Source: Sediminibacterium sp. Gen4 (GTDB taxonomy: Bacteria > Bacteroidota > Bacteroidia > Chitinophagales > Chitinophagaceae). Taken from it: a stretch of 64,000 nt of DNA. A model generated the notes under the pieces. It was not told where the DNA came from, ran no database searches, and saw only the letters and a list, made by a program, of their open reading frames with translations. The stretch lies in the NCBI GenBank assembly GCA_013391385.1, contig JACBFI010000005.1, forward strand, positions 1 to 64,000. Reading direction: 5' to 3'. Both the position numbers and the translations under genes were made by a program. This document shows, in pieces, positions 1 to 8,909 of this stretch. How positions within the stretch are numbered: the stretch's first letter is position 1; each line of letters begins with the position of its first letter.

Positions 1-89
1 CCGCAACGTCCCCTCGTACCTCGGGAGACGATGCGGGGAAGCTGCATCTTTTGAGATGGGGGGTAGAGTCTAGAAAGCACCCCCTGCAG
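1..89. other. Structured non-coding segment at window edge
   Basis: No gene is visible in 1-210. Positions 1-36 form a quasi-palindrome with arms beginning CCGCA and ending TGCGG. Next comes a nested fold: CTGCA (42-46) pairs with TGCAG (85-89), CATCT (45-49) with AGATG (54-58), and a G-run (58-64) with ACCCCC (79-84). The element may continue beyond the left edge, so its full size is unknown. It could be an intergenic repeat or a terminator-like structure. Nothing recognisable is seen in 90-210. Confidence 0.4.
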
Positions 90-210
90 AAAAGAAATAC
101 CTACACTAATATCATTAATGGTATTCCTGTTCTTTCAGGGTTTATTCGGTTGGAAATGGTGGACTAGAATCTATAGGCAATAGTATATTCCAAGTGATAT
201 CGGTACAAGA

Positions 211-1122
211 TCATTGCTGTTCATATTGAAAGCTAAATGGAATACTGATGTGTTTGCCGATGGGTGAAATGACGATCAGTCTACCGGTTCTTTCTATCAT
301 TCCTTTTTTATTGCTTTTCGTGGCGATATAGATTTCTCCTTTTTCATTGGGTGAAAAAACTTCGGCGTAGCCATCAGCCGATATGTATACCTCTTTGATC
401 TTGTCTTGCATCGGCTCTTTGGTGCGTACGAGGGCGATATATTCTTTTGCACGTTGCTGTAATGAAGCCGGGATAGTCTCCGCCTTACTCACTACCACGG
501 TATATTTCTTTTGTATATCTGCTTCATGTGTAGCTAATTCTGCAGCTGAATAGGATTTAAAACCTTTTAAAAATTCGTTTAGTATTTGATATAGAATGGC
601 CACCGGTTTCTGCTCAAATGAGCGTAAGTAAATGGATGTATAATCGTTTGCTGACAAATGACCTGCATATATCTGCGCATAACGTTTTTTATCAGTTTTA
701 CCTTCCTCTACAAAACTAAAACCGCGAAACGCTCCTATTTTTTGAAATTTTCGATCATATTCAATGATCGGATTGCCCGACAAAGAAAAAGAGCTAGGAT
801 TCTTTTTTAGTTTGTCTATTGTATTTCTATAATAGTCTTCCAATTCAGAAAGGTTGGTTGGTTTCTTATTATCGATCGTTGGAGCTTTTTCCGGTAGTCC
901 GGGCATTACTTTTATTTCAGTCTGTTCACCCTGTACCCGAAACGTGAAAGCATCTCTTTTGTAGGGTTTGAATCGGGTGCTATCATATGTGATGGACACA
1001 TTCGGTTCAAGGAATTGCGTAGTTATCTGCGCGAGGGTATCCTGTGTTATGAGCATGGCTGCTAAACAAAAACTAAATCGAAGAACTGAAAGTATTTTCA
1101 TGGTACTGGATTTTTTAATCAT
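211..1122 (-). CDS. Secreted protein of unknown function
   Basis: A 303-residue protein whose N-terminus has a short basic stretch and a hydrophobic segment ending near Leu-Ala-Gln, typical of a Bacteroidota signal peptide. I do not recognise the family. The mature part is mixed alpha/beta-looking with many charged residues and no cysteine motif or membrane segment. A second in-frame ATG at 1101 would give a cleaner signal peptide and may be the real start. The gene stands alone: its upstream gap holds the nested palindromes at 1186-1309 and the divergent beta-lactamase gene. Probable location is the periplasm or outer surface. Confidence 0.7.
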   Translation of the reverse strand: MIKKSSTMKILSVLRFSFCLAAMLITQDTLAQITTQFLEPNVSITYDSTRFKPYKRDAFTFRVQGEQTEIKVMPGLPEKAPTIDNKKPTNLSELEDYYRNTIDKLKKNPSSFSLSGNPIIEYDRKFQKIGAFRGFSFVEEGKTDKKRYAQIYAGHLSANDYTSIYLRSFEQKPVAILYQILNEFLKGFKSYSAAELATHEADIQKKYTVVVSKAETIPASLQQRAKEYIALVRTKEPMQDKIKEVYISADGYAEVFSPNEKGEIYIATKSNKKGMIERTGRLIVISPIGKHISIPFSFQYEQQ

Positions 1123-1185
1123 GATATTCTAAACCGGTTATCATATTCCAAATATAAGTGAGGAGTTTTTATATAAAATAAAGTT

Positions 1186-1309
1186 GTCACCCTGAGGAGT
1201 CTTCCGACGAACAGTCGGAAATGACGACAAAGGGTACAGATGAACTTTTGGAAAGTTTTAAAACTTTCCAAAAGTTGCAGATGAGGTTGTAAACGCTCCT
1301 CAGGGTGAC
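1186..1309. repeat. Nested inverted repeat with perfect 34-bp palindrome
   Basis: Outer arms GTCACCCTGAGGAG (1186-1199) and its exact complement (1296-1309) enclose two further hairpins. One is TTCCGAC (1202-1208) with GTCGGAA (1214-1220). The other is a perfect 34-bp palindrome with 17-base half-sites (1243-1259 and 1260-1276) and no spacer. Together they could fold as a three-way junction. The element lies between divergent genes, so it is not positioned as a simple terminator. Confidence 0.8.
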
Positions 1310-1350
1310 TATAAATAAGTATCTTGCTTCAAATCCTCATTATCTATCCT

Positions 1351-2085
1351 ATGCGTAAGTTATTATTGTCTGTTGGCTTTCTTTTTTTGATTATTCCATT
1401 GATTGCACAATCGACAAATCCCAAACTCAAGATCACAGCGCTCAGGAATCATTTTTATATCTACACCACATACAATACGTATCAAAATACACAAGTACCT
1501 GCGAATGGAATGTATGTGGTCACAAAGGAAGGTGTGGTTATGTTTGATACACCTTGGGATACTACACAGTTTCAACCTTTGTTAGATAGTATAGAAGCCA
1601 AACATCATCAACCCGTCATCATGGCTTTTGCTACCCATTGGCATAGTGATAAAACAGCGGGATTGGAATATTATCATCAAAAAGGTATCAGGACTTATAC
1701 TACTCGAAAAACAGATGAACTGAGTAAAAAGAATGCTGCGAAGCGAGCTGCCTTTCTCATGGATAAAGACACATTGTTTCAGGTTGGGAATTACCGATTT
1801 GAAATATTTTATCCTGGTCCGGGTCATACAGAAGATAATATTGTGATTTGGTTTCCTACAGAGAAAGTATTGTATGGCGGTTGTTTGATCAAAGGCGCTT
1901 CCGATAAGAATCTGGGATTTTTAGGAGATGGTAATGTGAAAGAATATGCCAACACCTTAAAAAGAGTACAACAAAAATACCCGTCTCCCAAACACATCAT
2001 TGTCGCACACAGCGATTGGAATGATCTGAACTCATTGAAACACTCGATAGAAATGGCGGAGTTGCTGGTGGCTGGTAGCCAATAG
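1351..2085 (+). CDS. Subclass B1 metallo-beta-lactamase
   Basis: A zinc hydrolase expected to open beta-lactam rings, including carbapenems, in the periplasm. The 244-residue protein has a signal peptide ending near residue 20. It keeps the full B1 ligand set: His96, His98 and Asp100 in THWHSD, His159 in GHTEDN, Cys178 in GGCLIKG and His220 in VAHSDWN. Lys181 matches the substrate-binding lysine three residues after the ligand cysteine. Length fits B1 enzymes. The ATG at 1351 was chosen over an upstream TTG at 1324 because it starts the signal peptide directly. No mobile element is adjacent, so it looks like an intrinsic chromosomal gene. Substrate range cannot be read from sequence. Confidence 0.92.
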   Translation: MRKLLLSVGFLFLIIPLIAQSTNPKLKITALRNHFYIYTTYNTYQNTQVPANGMYVVTKEGVVMFDTPWDTTQFQPLLDSIEAKHHQPVIMAFATHWHSDKTAGLEYYHQKGIRTYTTRKTDELSKKNAAKRAAFLMDKDTLFQVGNYRFEIFYPGPGHTEDNIVIWFPTEKVLYGGCLIKGASDKNLGFLGDGNVKEYANTLKRVQQKYPSPKHIIVAHSDWNDLNSLKHSIEMAELLVAGSQ

Positions 2086-2267
2086 CCAATAGTTTATGGG
2101 TTATGGTTTATTTGTTCGACACAGGAGTCTTAAGGACCACATACCTCAGAGAAGCATAAGGGAATTAACCAAACCCCTTATAGCCTGTAGCGTGCAGCCT
2201 GCGGCTTGCAGCTCATAGCTAATCTTCTGCTAATCAAATCAGACATCAGACATCTGACATCCGCCAT
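2070..2267. repeat. Degenerate 7-bp repeat array (block 1)
   Basis: Heptamers of the type RGYNNAT run from 2070 to 2111 (for example AGCCAAT twice, AGTTTAT, GGTTTAT). The first ones overlap the last codons of the beta-lactamase gene. A second block with the same phase runs at 2182-2223 (AGCCTGT, AGCGTGC, AGCTCAT, AGCTAAT). A third set (CAGACAT twice, then CTGACAT) runs at 2240-2260. Here the blocks share one orientation rather than facing each other. It fills the 237-base gap before the UMP kinase gene. Confidence 0.75.
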
Positions 2268-2322
2268 TCTCTCATTTGGCATTTGACCAAAAATTCAGGT
2301 TATTTGCAGACAAATCAATCCC

Positions 2323-3039
2323 ATGCTTCCTAAGTTCAAAAGAATCCTCCTCAAGTTATCGGGTGAAGCCTTATTAGGTGATCAAAAAAATGGTGATCCA
2401 TTCAACCCGCAGATCATTGAACAATATGCGCACGATATCAAACTCGTGACCAATTTAGGGGTTCAGGTAGCAATTGTGATTGGTGGTGGGAATATTTACA
2501 GAGGCATGAATGAGGCAGAGAGTGGTATTGAGCGAGCGCATGGCGATTATATGGGTATGCTGGCTACGGTGATCAATGCCATGGCGATGCAGGCGATGCT
2601 GGAGAAGATTGGTGTCTATACCCGTTTACAAAGTGCCATCAATATGGAGCAGGTAGCTGAACCCTATATCCGCAGAAAAGCTTTGCGTCATTTGGAGAAA
2701 GGAAGGGTGGTGATTTTTGGAGCCGGTACCGGTAATCCTTATTTCACAACAGATACAGCAGGTTCTCTTCGCGCCATTGAGATGAAGGCAGACGTGATTT
2801 TAAAAGGAACCCGTGTTGATGGCGTATATACAGCAGATCCGGAGAAAGATCCTACTGCCACTAAATATGATAAAATCAGTTTTCAGGAATGTATCACCAA
2901 TAACCTGAAAGTGATGGATATGACGGCTTTCACCCTTTGCATGGAAAACAAACTCCCCATTATTGTGTTTGATATGAACAAGCCCGGAAACCTGCTAAAA
3001 GTAGTAGAAGGGATGAATGTAGGCACTTTTGTAAGCTGA
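2323..3039 (+). CDS. pyrH: UMP kinase
   Basis: Phosphorylates UMP to UDP with ATP in pyrimidine nucleotide synthesis; the bacterial enzyme is a cytosolic hexamer of the amino-acid-kinase fold. The 238-residue length is normal. Visible motifs are the N-terminal phosphate-binding KLSGEAL, the glycine-rich [22 protein letters not shown] for nucleotide binding, and [15 protein letters not shown] near the C-terminal third. In many bacteria pyrH sits beside frr; here the next gene is a TolC-like protein 58 bases away, so the usual pair is not preserved. Confidence 0.97.
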   Translation: MLPKFKRILLKLSGEALLGDQKNGDPFNPQIIEQYAHDIKLVTNLGVQVAIVIGGGNIYRGMNEAESGIERAHGDYMGMLATVINAMAMQAMLEKIGVYTRLQSAINMEQVAEPYIRRKALRHLEKGRVVIFGAGTGNPYFTTDTAGSLRAIEMKADVILKGTRVDGVYTADPEKDPTATKYDKISFQECITNNLKVMDMTAFTLCMENKLPIIVFDMNKPGNLLKVVEGMNVGTFVS

Positions 3040-3097
3040 TCGCCCGCTGGTATAAAAACAGGGGTTATTGTTGAATGCTGTTGGTAATTTCACTCCG

Positions 3098-4396
3098 ATG
3101 AAAAAACTATTGATACTCATTTGTTGTCTGAATGCAGGAATGGCGCTGTCACAAGGTCGCCTTACACTTTCAGATGCCATCAATCTGGCACTGAAGAACA
3201 GCCTCGATATTCAATTGGCTAAGAATAATGTAGAGATCAGCACCATCAATAATCATCCGGGTGTTGCGGGATCATTGCCTACGGTTACGGCAACGGCTAA
3301 TGATAATGAACAGATCATTTCCATCAACCAAAAATTTCCGGACCCATCCAGAAATACAACGCGTAGCAATGTTGGATCTAATAACTTGAATGTAGGTGTT
3401 ACGGGGAGTATTCTCTTATCCAATGGCTATCGGGTGGTGACCACTAAAAAGCGATTGAATGAATTGGTGATCCAAAACCGTTACCTGCTGGATGCACAGA
3501 TTCAAAATACAATGGCAGCAGTAGCTACCCGTTATTATGATGTGGTTCGTCAACAGGAGTTCATAAAAACCATTGAGCAATCCATTGATGTATTTCAAAA
3601 AAGATTGGACATTTTACTGGCACGCAAAGAAGCCGGATTATCCAATAACGCCGATATTTTTCAGGCCAGATTGGACTTGAACTCACAAGTGCAACTGAAG
3701 CAGCAGCAGGAATTGGTGATTCAACAAGGTAAAACTGATTTGCTGAATTTATTATTCCTCAACCCTGATTCCTCCATTAATATTCAAGATACCATTATTG
3801 TAGAGCGTAATCTTTCATTAGAAAATATTCGTGCCAAGTTGAAAGATAACCCACAGTTACTCAGTGCGAATGAGCAGATCAAGATCAATGAACTCATCGA
3901 AAAAGAAACAGAAGCATTGGGTATGCCTACCCTTCGTGCCAATACCGGATACAATTTCAACAATACCAGAAGTGGTGCAGGTTTCATTTTGCAGAACCAG
4001 AGTTTTGGTCCGTTCATCAGCTTAAACCTGAGTATTCCTATTTATAATGGTACAGCCTTCAAGCGTCAACAACAAGTAGCAGAGATCAATTCAAAAAATG
4101 CTGTGCTACAAAAAGAGACGTTGGCGCAAACTTTAGAAACAGGTGCTGTTAGAACCTATCAGGCATATAAAAATGCATTGCAACAACTGGAAACAGAAGT
4201 TGAAAATTATAAACTCTCCATGCAATTGGTAGATCTCGTATTAAAACGTTTTGAACTCAATCAGGCTACCATCATTGATGTACGACAGGCACAACAAAGT
4301 TTTGAAGCATCGGGTTTCAGGTTATTGAATTTGAATTATACGGCTAAGTTGGCGGAGATTGAATTGAAAAGACTGGCCAATCAAATTACACCCTAA
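3098..4396 (+). CDS. TolC-family outer membrane efflux protein
   Basis: A 432-residue outer membrane channel subunit of the TolC family, with a signal peptide ending near MALSQ. The body has two repeated halves of long amphipathic helices, typical of the periplasmic alpha-barrel. The two OEP repeats lie at about residues 25-205 and 225-425, with the pattern A-x-x-N-S/N-x-x-I near the start. Such proteins work with an inner-membrane pump and adaptor, but none is adjacent, so its partner is unknown. The ATG at 3098 was preferred to a TTG at 3068 because the signal peptide begins there. A separate TolC homologue belongs to the RND operon near 51 kb. Confidence 0.9.
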   Translation: MKKLLILICCLNAGMALSQGRLTLSDAINLALKNSLDIQLAKNNVEISTINNHPGVAGSLPTVTATANDNEQIISINQKFPDPSRNTTRSNVGSNNLNVGVTGSILLSNGYRVVTTKKRLNELVIQNRYLLDAQIQNTMAAVATRYYDVVRQQEFIKTIEQSIDVFQKRLDILLARKEAGLSNNADIFQARLDLNSQVQLKQQQELVIQQGKTDLLNLLFLNPDSSINIQDTIIVERNLSLENIRAKLKDNPQLLSANEQIKINELIEKETEALGMPTLRANTGYNFNNTRSGAGFILQNQSFGPFISLNLSIPIYNGTAFKRQQQVAEINSKNAVLQKETLAQTLETGAVRTYQAYKNALQQLETEVENYKLSMQLVDLVLKRFELNQATIIDVRQAQQSFEASGFRLLNLNYTAKLAEIELKRLANQITP

Positions 4397-4482
4397 TCAA
4401 TATTTTATAAATAGAACCTATTATTTTTTTGCATAATTTATGAGCGATTTGATATGCTTTTATCACCTCGAATCGCTTATTT

Positions 4483-6873
4483 ATGAGAAAGCCCTTATGC
4501 ATCTTAGGTTTGTTTCTTTCTATTGCAAGCCTTTCTTTTTCTCAATCACTTGAAAAATTATTGACAGTTTATAAAGAGCGATTTCCTCAGGAAAAAGCGT
4601 ATATGCATTTTGATAATGATGCATACACTCCCGGTGCATTGGTTGGATTTAAAGCGTATCTGATGAATGGTCCGGATCTCTCGAGACTGAATCGGAATTT
4701 TTATACAGATTGGTATGATGAATCAGGCAAACTATTGTCGCATCAAGTATCACCTATTGCAATGTCCTCTGCATTCGGAACTTTTTTAGTTCCTGAGCAT
4801 TACAACGGAAATACGATTCATGTAGTAGCATACACACAATGGATGCTGAACTTTGATACAGCCTTTTTATTTCAGAAAAAGATACGAGTACTTCAGTCTT
4901 CTGATAGAACCATACAAGCGCCGATTAAAACAAAAGAATATAGTTTACAATTTTTTCCGGAAGGCGGAGTGATGGTGAATGGCATTACTGCATTTGTTGC
5001 ATTAAAAGCTACTGATAAGAATGGCGATCCTATTTATGTGCAAGGTGTGATAAAAAATGATAAAGGAGAATCCATCAATCGTTTTAGATCACTTCATGAT
5101 GGTATGGGGAAATTTGCTTTCATTCCGGAAGCCGGTGTTGCTTATATCGCTGAATGGTTGGCACCAGATAGCTCACTTCAACAAACGCCTTTGCCTGTAT
5201 CAGTTACAGATGGTATCACCATGCAGGTGAGTGCCAGTGGAGATACACGATACATTCAGGTACAACGATCAGCAACTCTGGCACCACATTTAAGAAAGCT
5301 TACCATGTTATTAGCAGTGAACCAGCAAGTGGTTTTACGTGGTACAGTTAATCTCGAAAATGAAACGGCTTCACAAGTAAAAATACCTGTAAAGGGACTT
5401 CCTTCCGGTACTGCTACCATTACTTTAATGAATGGAATGGGAGACCCTGTTTGTGAGCGATTGATCTTTATCAATAATCATGAATATCGATCAGCAGCTA
5501 CAATTCGGTTAGATACGATCGGATTGGGTAAAAGAGCAAAAAACGTTCTTGAAATAGAATTGCCTGACACTATTCCTGCGAATCTATCTCTGGCTATTAC
5601 CAATAATGATTTACCCGATGATAGTTCAAATAATATCATCAGCTCATTATTGCTTTCTTCGGAAGTCAAAGGAAAAGTTCACAACCCTGCTTTTTACTTT
5701 GATGAACAGCAGGATTCTGCCAAACATTATTTAGATCTGGTAATGCTGACCAATGGATGGAGAAAGTTTGTTTGGAAAAAAGTAATGGATAGCACTTCCT
5801 GGGTTACACGATATCCAATGGATACGAACTATTTGTCTTTAACAGGCAAGATTGATGGTTTTAGTGAAAATAGACTGGCGAAAGCGGAAACTTTGAATTT
5901 GATCCTCCGTAGCAAAGACTCTTCTTCATTGATGCGTTTTACCCCCATAGGTAAAAATGGATCGATCTATGAGCCCAATGTGATCTTTTTTGATACTGTA
6001 AAATTGTACTATCAACTAAACAAAATCTCTGTTTTACCCGGAAGAGGGAAGGTGACGGTCAATACAAGTCTAATCGATACACCTTATCATAAGTCTATTC
6101 AACCAACAACGGCTTTTCATTATGACACGGCAGAAATCAGGATGATGCGAGAAATTGCTTTGCAACAAATACAGTTGCAGAAGTTACGTGAGGGAAGTAC
6201 ATTAGAAGAAGTAGTGGTAAGAACAAGGGTAAAGAGTAGATTGGAACAATTAGATGAAACTTATGCTAGTGGAATGTTTAGAAATGTAGATGCGATTTCT
6301 TTTGATATGATCAATGACCCACGCGCGCTTTCCAGTTTTACCGTATTCGATTATTTGCAAGGGCGTGTACCGGGTATGCAAGTAATTGGGGCATTGACAA
6401 GTAGTCCCAATATCATTTGGCGGAATGGCACAGTTGGCTTTTTTCTGAATGAAATGCCCATTGAAGCACAGTTTGCTGCTACCATTCCAATGACGGATGT
6501 AGCATATTTGAAAGTTTTTCGTCCACCCTTTATCGGATCATTGGTTAATGCAGGCGGCGGAGCTGTTGCCATCTACACAAAGAAAGGAGCAGATCTTAGT
6601 AATTCAATCAAAGGATTGGACAATATATCATTGATAGGTTATACTCCTGTTAGGGAATTCTATCAACCTGATTATGCGGTTGATCAGCAAAGTTTTTCTA
6701 AAACAGATACACGAAGAACTTTATACTGGAATCCTAATCTTATCACTCAAGGGACTGATACAAAGATTAAAATTGTATTTTATAACAATGATATTTCATC
6801 CAAATTCAAAATTATACTGGAAGGGATGAATAATAATGGACAATTCATTTCCATTCGTAAATTGCTGGAATAA
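4483..6873 (+). CDS. Secreted macroglobulin-like / TonB plug-domain protein
   Basis: A 796-residue exported protein with a signal peptide ending near residue 20. The N-terminal part (KAYMHFDNDAYTPGALVGF, about residues 37-56) resembles an alpha-2-macroglobulin MG domain, and beta-rich domains follow to about residue 560. Near residues 600-700 is a TonB-receptor plug-like segment with VFDYLQGRVPGMQV and a conserved AVAIYTKKG ending. No C-terminal beta-barrel follows, so this is not an ordinary TonB-dependent transporter. Large proteins of this layout are frequent and uncharacterised in Bacteroidota. It ends 10 bases before the aminotransferase gene, so co-transcription is possible. Confidence 0.8.
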   Translation: MRKPLCILGLFLSIASLSFSQSLEKLLTVYKERFPQEKAYMHFDNDAYTPGALVGFKAYLMNGPDLSRLNRNFYTDWYDESGKLLSHQVSPIAMSSAFGTFLVPEHYNGNTIHVVAYTQWMLNFDTAFLFQKKIRVLQSSDRTIQAPIKTKEYSLQFFPEGGVMVNGITAFVALKATDKNGDPIYVQGVIKNDKGESINRFRSLHDGMGKFAFIPEAGVAYIAEWLAPDSSLQQTPLPVSVTDGITMQVSASGDTRYIQVQRSATLAPHLRKLTMLLAVNQQVVLRGTVNLENETASQVKIPVKGLPSGTATITLMNGMGDPVCERLIFINNHEYRSAATIRLDTIGLGKRAKNVLEIELPDTIPANLSLAITNNDLPDDSSNNIISSLLLSSEVKGKVHNPAFYFDEQQDSAKHYLDLVMLTNGWRKFVWKKVMDSTSWVTRYPMDTNYLSLTGKIDGFSENRLAKAETLNLILRSKDSSSLMRFTPIGKNGSIYEPNVIFFDTVKLYYQLNKISVLPGRGKVTVNTSLIDTPYHKSIQPTTAFHYDTAEIRMMREIALQQIQLQKLREGSTLEEVVVRTRVKSRLEQLDETYASGMFRNVDAISFDMINDPRALSSFTVFDYLQGRVPGMQVIGALTSSPNIIWRNGTVGFFLNEMPIEAQFAATIPMTDVAYLKVFRPPFIGSLVNAGGGAVAIYTKKGADLSNSIKGLDNISLIGYTPVREFYQPDYAVDQQSFSKTDTRRTLYWNPNLITQGTDTKIKIVFYNNDISSKFKIILEGMNNNGQFISIRKLLE

Positions 6874-6883
6874 CTGAAGTATA

Positions 6884-8035
6884 ATGTCTGTATCCATCCA
6901 TTCCAAACTTCCTGATGTTGGCACTACCATTTTTACCGTAATGAGTCAGCTGGCAGCGCAGCACAATGCAGTAAATCTGGGACAAGGGTTTCCCGACTTC
7001 CCCATGCATACAACGCTGCATGAATTGGTAGCCAAAGCTATGCGTGAGGGAGCCAACCAATATGTTCACATGAATGGTTATCCGTTGTTACGTCAGCAAT
7101 TGGCAACAAAAGTGCAGCAGTTGTATCATACTAAGATTGATGCTGAAACAGATATTACCGTTACTCCCGGTGGCACTTATGCCATCTATACCGCATTGAC
7201 TACTGTTTTACAACCCGGTGATGAAGTAATTGTATTTGAACCGGCTTACGATAGTTATATTCCGAATATTGAGATCAATGGTGCAGTTGCCGTTCGTATC
7301 GCCTTGAATTATCCGGATTATAGCATTCCTTGGGATGAAGTGAAAAAAAAGATCACGAGCAGAACAAGAATGATCATGATCAACTCACCGCATAATCCCA
7401 CCGGTGCAGTTTTATCATCTTCAGATATGGATACTTTGTCTACTGTAGTGGAAGGAACAAATATTATCATCCTAAGTGATGAAGTATATGAGCATTTGAT
7501 CTTTGATGGACTCAAACACGAAAGCATCCTTCGTTATCCTGAATTATTGAAACGTAGTTTTGTATGTTTTTCTTTTGGTAAAACCTATCATTGTACGGGA
7601 TGGAAATTAGGTTATTGTATCAGTTCGCATGAATTGATGAAAGAGTTTCGAAAAGTGCATCAGTTCAATTGTTTTACTTGTGATACGCCCAAACAAGTAG
7701 CACTGGCCACTTATCTGGATAATGCGCAGGCTTATTTGGAATTAGGTGCTCAGATACAGCAAAAAAGGGATTATTTCAGAAAACAAATGGAGCAAACGCC
7801 TTTTCAATGTATTCCATCTCACGGAAGTTATTTTGAATGTTACAGTTATGCAGCCATTAGTGATGAGCCGGATATGGTTTTTGCTAAGCGACTAACAACT
7901 GAGTATGGGGTTGCTACGATACCTGTTTCTGCGTTTTATAAAAATGGAAAAGATGATCGAGTGATTCGTTTCTGTTTTGCTAAACAAGAAGCTACTTTGG
8001 ATAAAGCGATTGAAAAATTATTGAGAGTCAAATAA
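6884..8035 (+). CDS. PLP-dependent methionine aminotransferase (YbdL-like)
   Basis: A fold-type I class I/II aminotransferase of 383 residues, closest in pattern to the YbdL/kynurenine-aminotransferase group that prefers methionine and aromatic amino acids. The PLP-binding lysine is Lys233 in SFGKTYHCTGWKLGY. NSPHNPTGAV lies near residues 167-176 and SDEVYEHLIF near 198-207. NLGQGFPDF near residue 31 is the usual substrate-binding start. It probably converts methionine to its keto acid in methionine salvage. Substrate preference is family inference. A bidirectional terminator follows immediately. Confidence 0.88.
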   Translation: MSVSIHSKLPDVGTTIFTVMSQLAAQHNAVNLGQGFPDFPMHTTLHELVAKAMREGANQYVHMNGYPLLRQQLATKVQQLYHTKIDAETDITVTPGGTYAIYTALTTVLQPGDEVIVFEPAYDSYIPNIEINGAVAVRIALNYPDYSIPWDEVKKKITSRTRMIMINSPHNPTGAVLSSSDMDTLSTVVEGTNIIILSDEVYEHLIFDGLKHESILRYPELLKRSFVCFSFGKTYHCTGWKLGYCISSHELMKEFRKVHQFNCFTCDTPKQVALATYLDNAQAYLELGAQIQQKRDYFRKQMEQTPFQCIPSHGSYFECYSYAAISDEPDMVFAKRLTTEYGVATIPVSAFYKNGKDDRVIRFCFAKQEATLDKAIEKLLRVK

Positions 8036-8066
8036 AAAAGCCGGATCTATTGTATCCGGCTTTTTT
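8035..8066. terminator. Bidirectional rho-independent terminator
   Basis: Stem AAGCCGGAT / ATCCGGCTT with an A-run on the left and a T-run on the right. It lies between the converging aminotransferase and GIN-domain genes and can serve both. Confidence 0.9.
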
Positions 8067-8069
8067 GTG

Positions 8070-8726
8070 TTATTTTTTTCTTACAACCCCGCTGCCACTA
8101 ATAGCAATATCAGTGGTAGGTGGATTACCATAATAATCGATCGTTCCTGATCCGCTGATACGTACTTTTAAATTTTGTGAACAATTCAATTCAATGAATC
8201 CTGATCCTGTAATAGAAGCTTCACTGTTCTTAGAAGGAATAGCAGCAGCAAAAATATCTCCTGAACCATTGATGTTATAAGAAGTGCTATTGAATGCAGA
8301 AGACAGAATCCTTATCCTACCTGATCCGTTGATCAAAGCATTTAAATCAGTACCCTGTAAAAACCCATTGATAACTAAGTCCCCAGATCCGTTGATATTC
8401 ACGCCTCTGATATCTGGAATTTCAATTTTTACCTTGATGTTATCATTGCGTATGTTCTTTCTGGACTCAAAGCCTAACTGTAATTCTCCATTCACCACTT
8501 TTGATTCATAAACCTCAAGTAGATTGGTGTATCCTGAGATAATGACTTGTTGGTTGTTGGATGGAACTATTTCAACATCCCCTGAACCATTGATTTTTAC
8601 CTTATTGAAATTAGCTACTTGTCTGATTTGTGTAGCGGTAGGTCCTTCGCCGGTGATTGTTTTGGTGCAGGATGAAAATACGATGAGTAAACTGCATAAT
8701 CCGATGATCCATTTATTCTGTTGCAT
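8070..8726 (-). CDS. GIN-domain (DUF2807) putative lipoprotein
   Basis: A 218-residue exported protein starting at the ATG at 8726 rather than a TTG at 8747. The hydrophobic N-terminus ends in LLIVFSSC, a probable lipobox with the cysteine near residue 20. The rest is a repetitive right-handed beta-structure with at least seven copies of NGSGD or related SGSG turns, spaced about 19-25 residues apart. This is the hallmark of the 'head GIN' / putative auto-transporter adhesin family. Function is unknown; cell-surface or periplasmic location is inferred from the lipobox. Confidence 0.87.
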   Translation of the reverse strand: MQQNKWIIGLCSLLIVFSSCTKTITGEGPTATQIRQVANFNKVKINGSGDVEIVPSNNQQVIISGYTNLLEVYESKVVNGELQLGFESRKNIRNDNIKVKIEIPDIRGVNINGSGDLVINGFLQGTDLNALINGSGRIRILSSAFNSTSYNINGSGDIFAAAIPSKNSEASITGSGFIELNCSQNLKVRISGSGTIDYYGNPPTTDIAISGSGVVRKK

Positions 8727-8854
8727 ATATCTGTTTTTGGATAACAAAGTTGAGTAACCTTATCTTGAACAATTGTTATGTTGTACGAATTGCATGTTTC
8801 ATCGGATAGAAAGTCGTAAATAAGGATGAGCAGTAATCAGTATGTATAAAAAAA

Positions 8855-8886
8855 GAAAGGCATCACATGAATATGTGATGCCTTTT
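8855..8886 (-). terminator. Terminator of the cystathionine synthase operon
   Basis: Stem AAGGCATCACAT (8857-8868) and ATGTGATGCCTT (8873-8884) with a 4-base loop. Read on the minus strand it is followed by a T-run, directly downstream of the gene ending at 8910. Confidence 0.9.
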
Positions 8887-8909
8887 CAATACAATTTTAC
8901 CAAAGAAAA

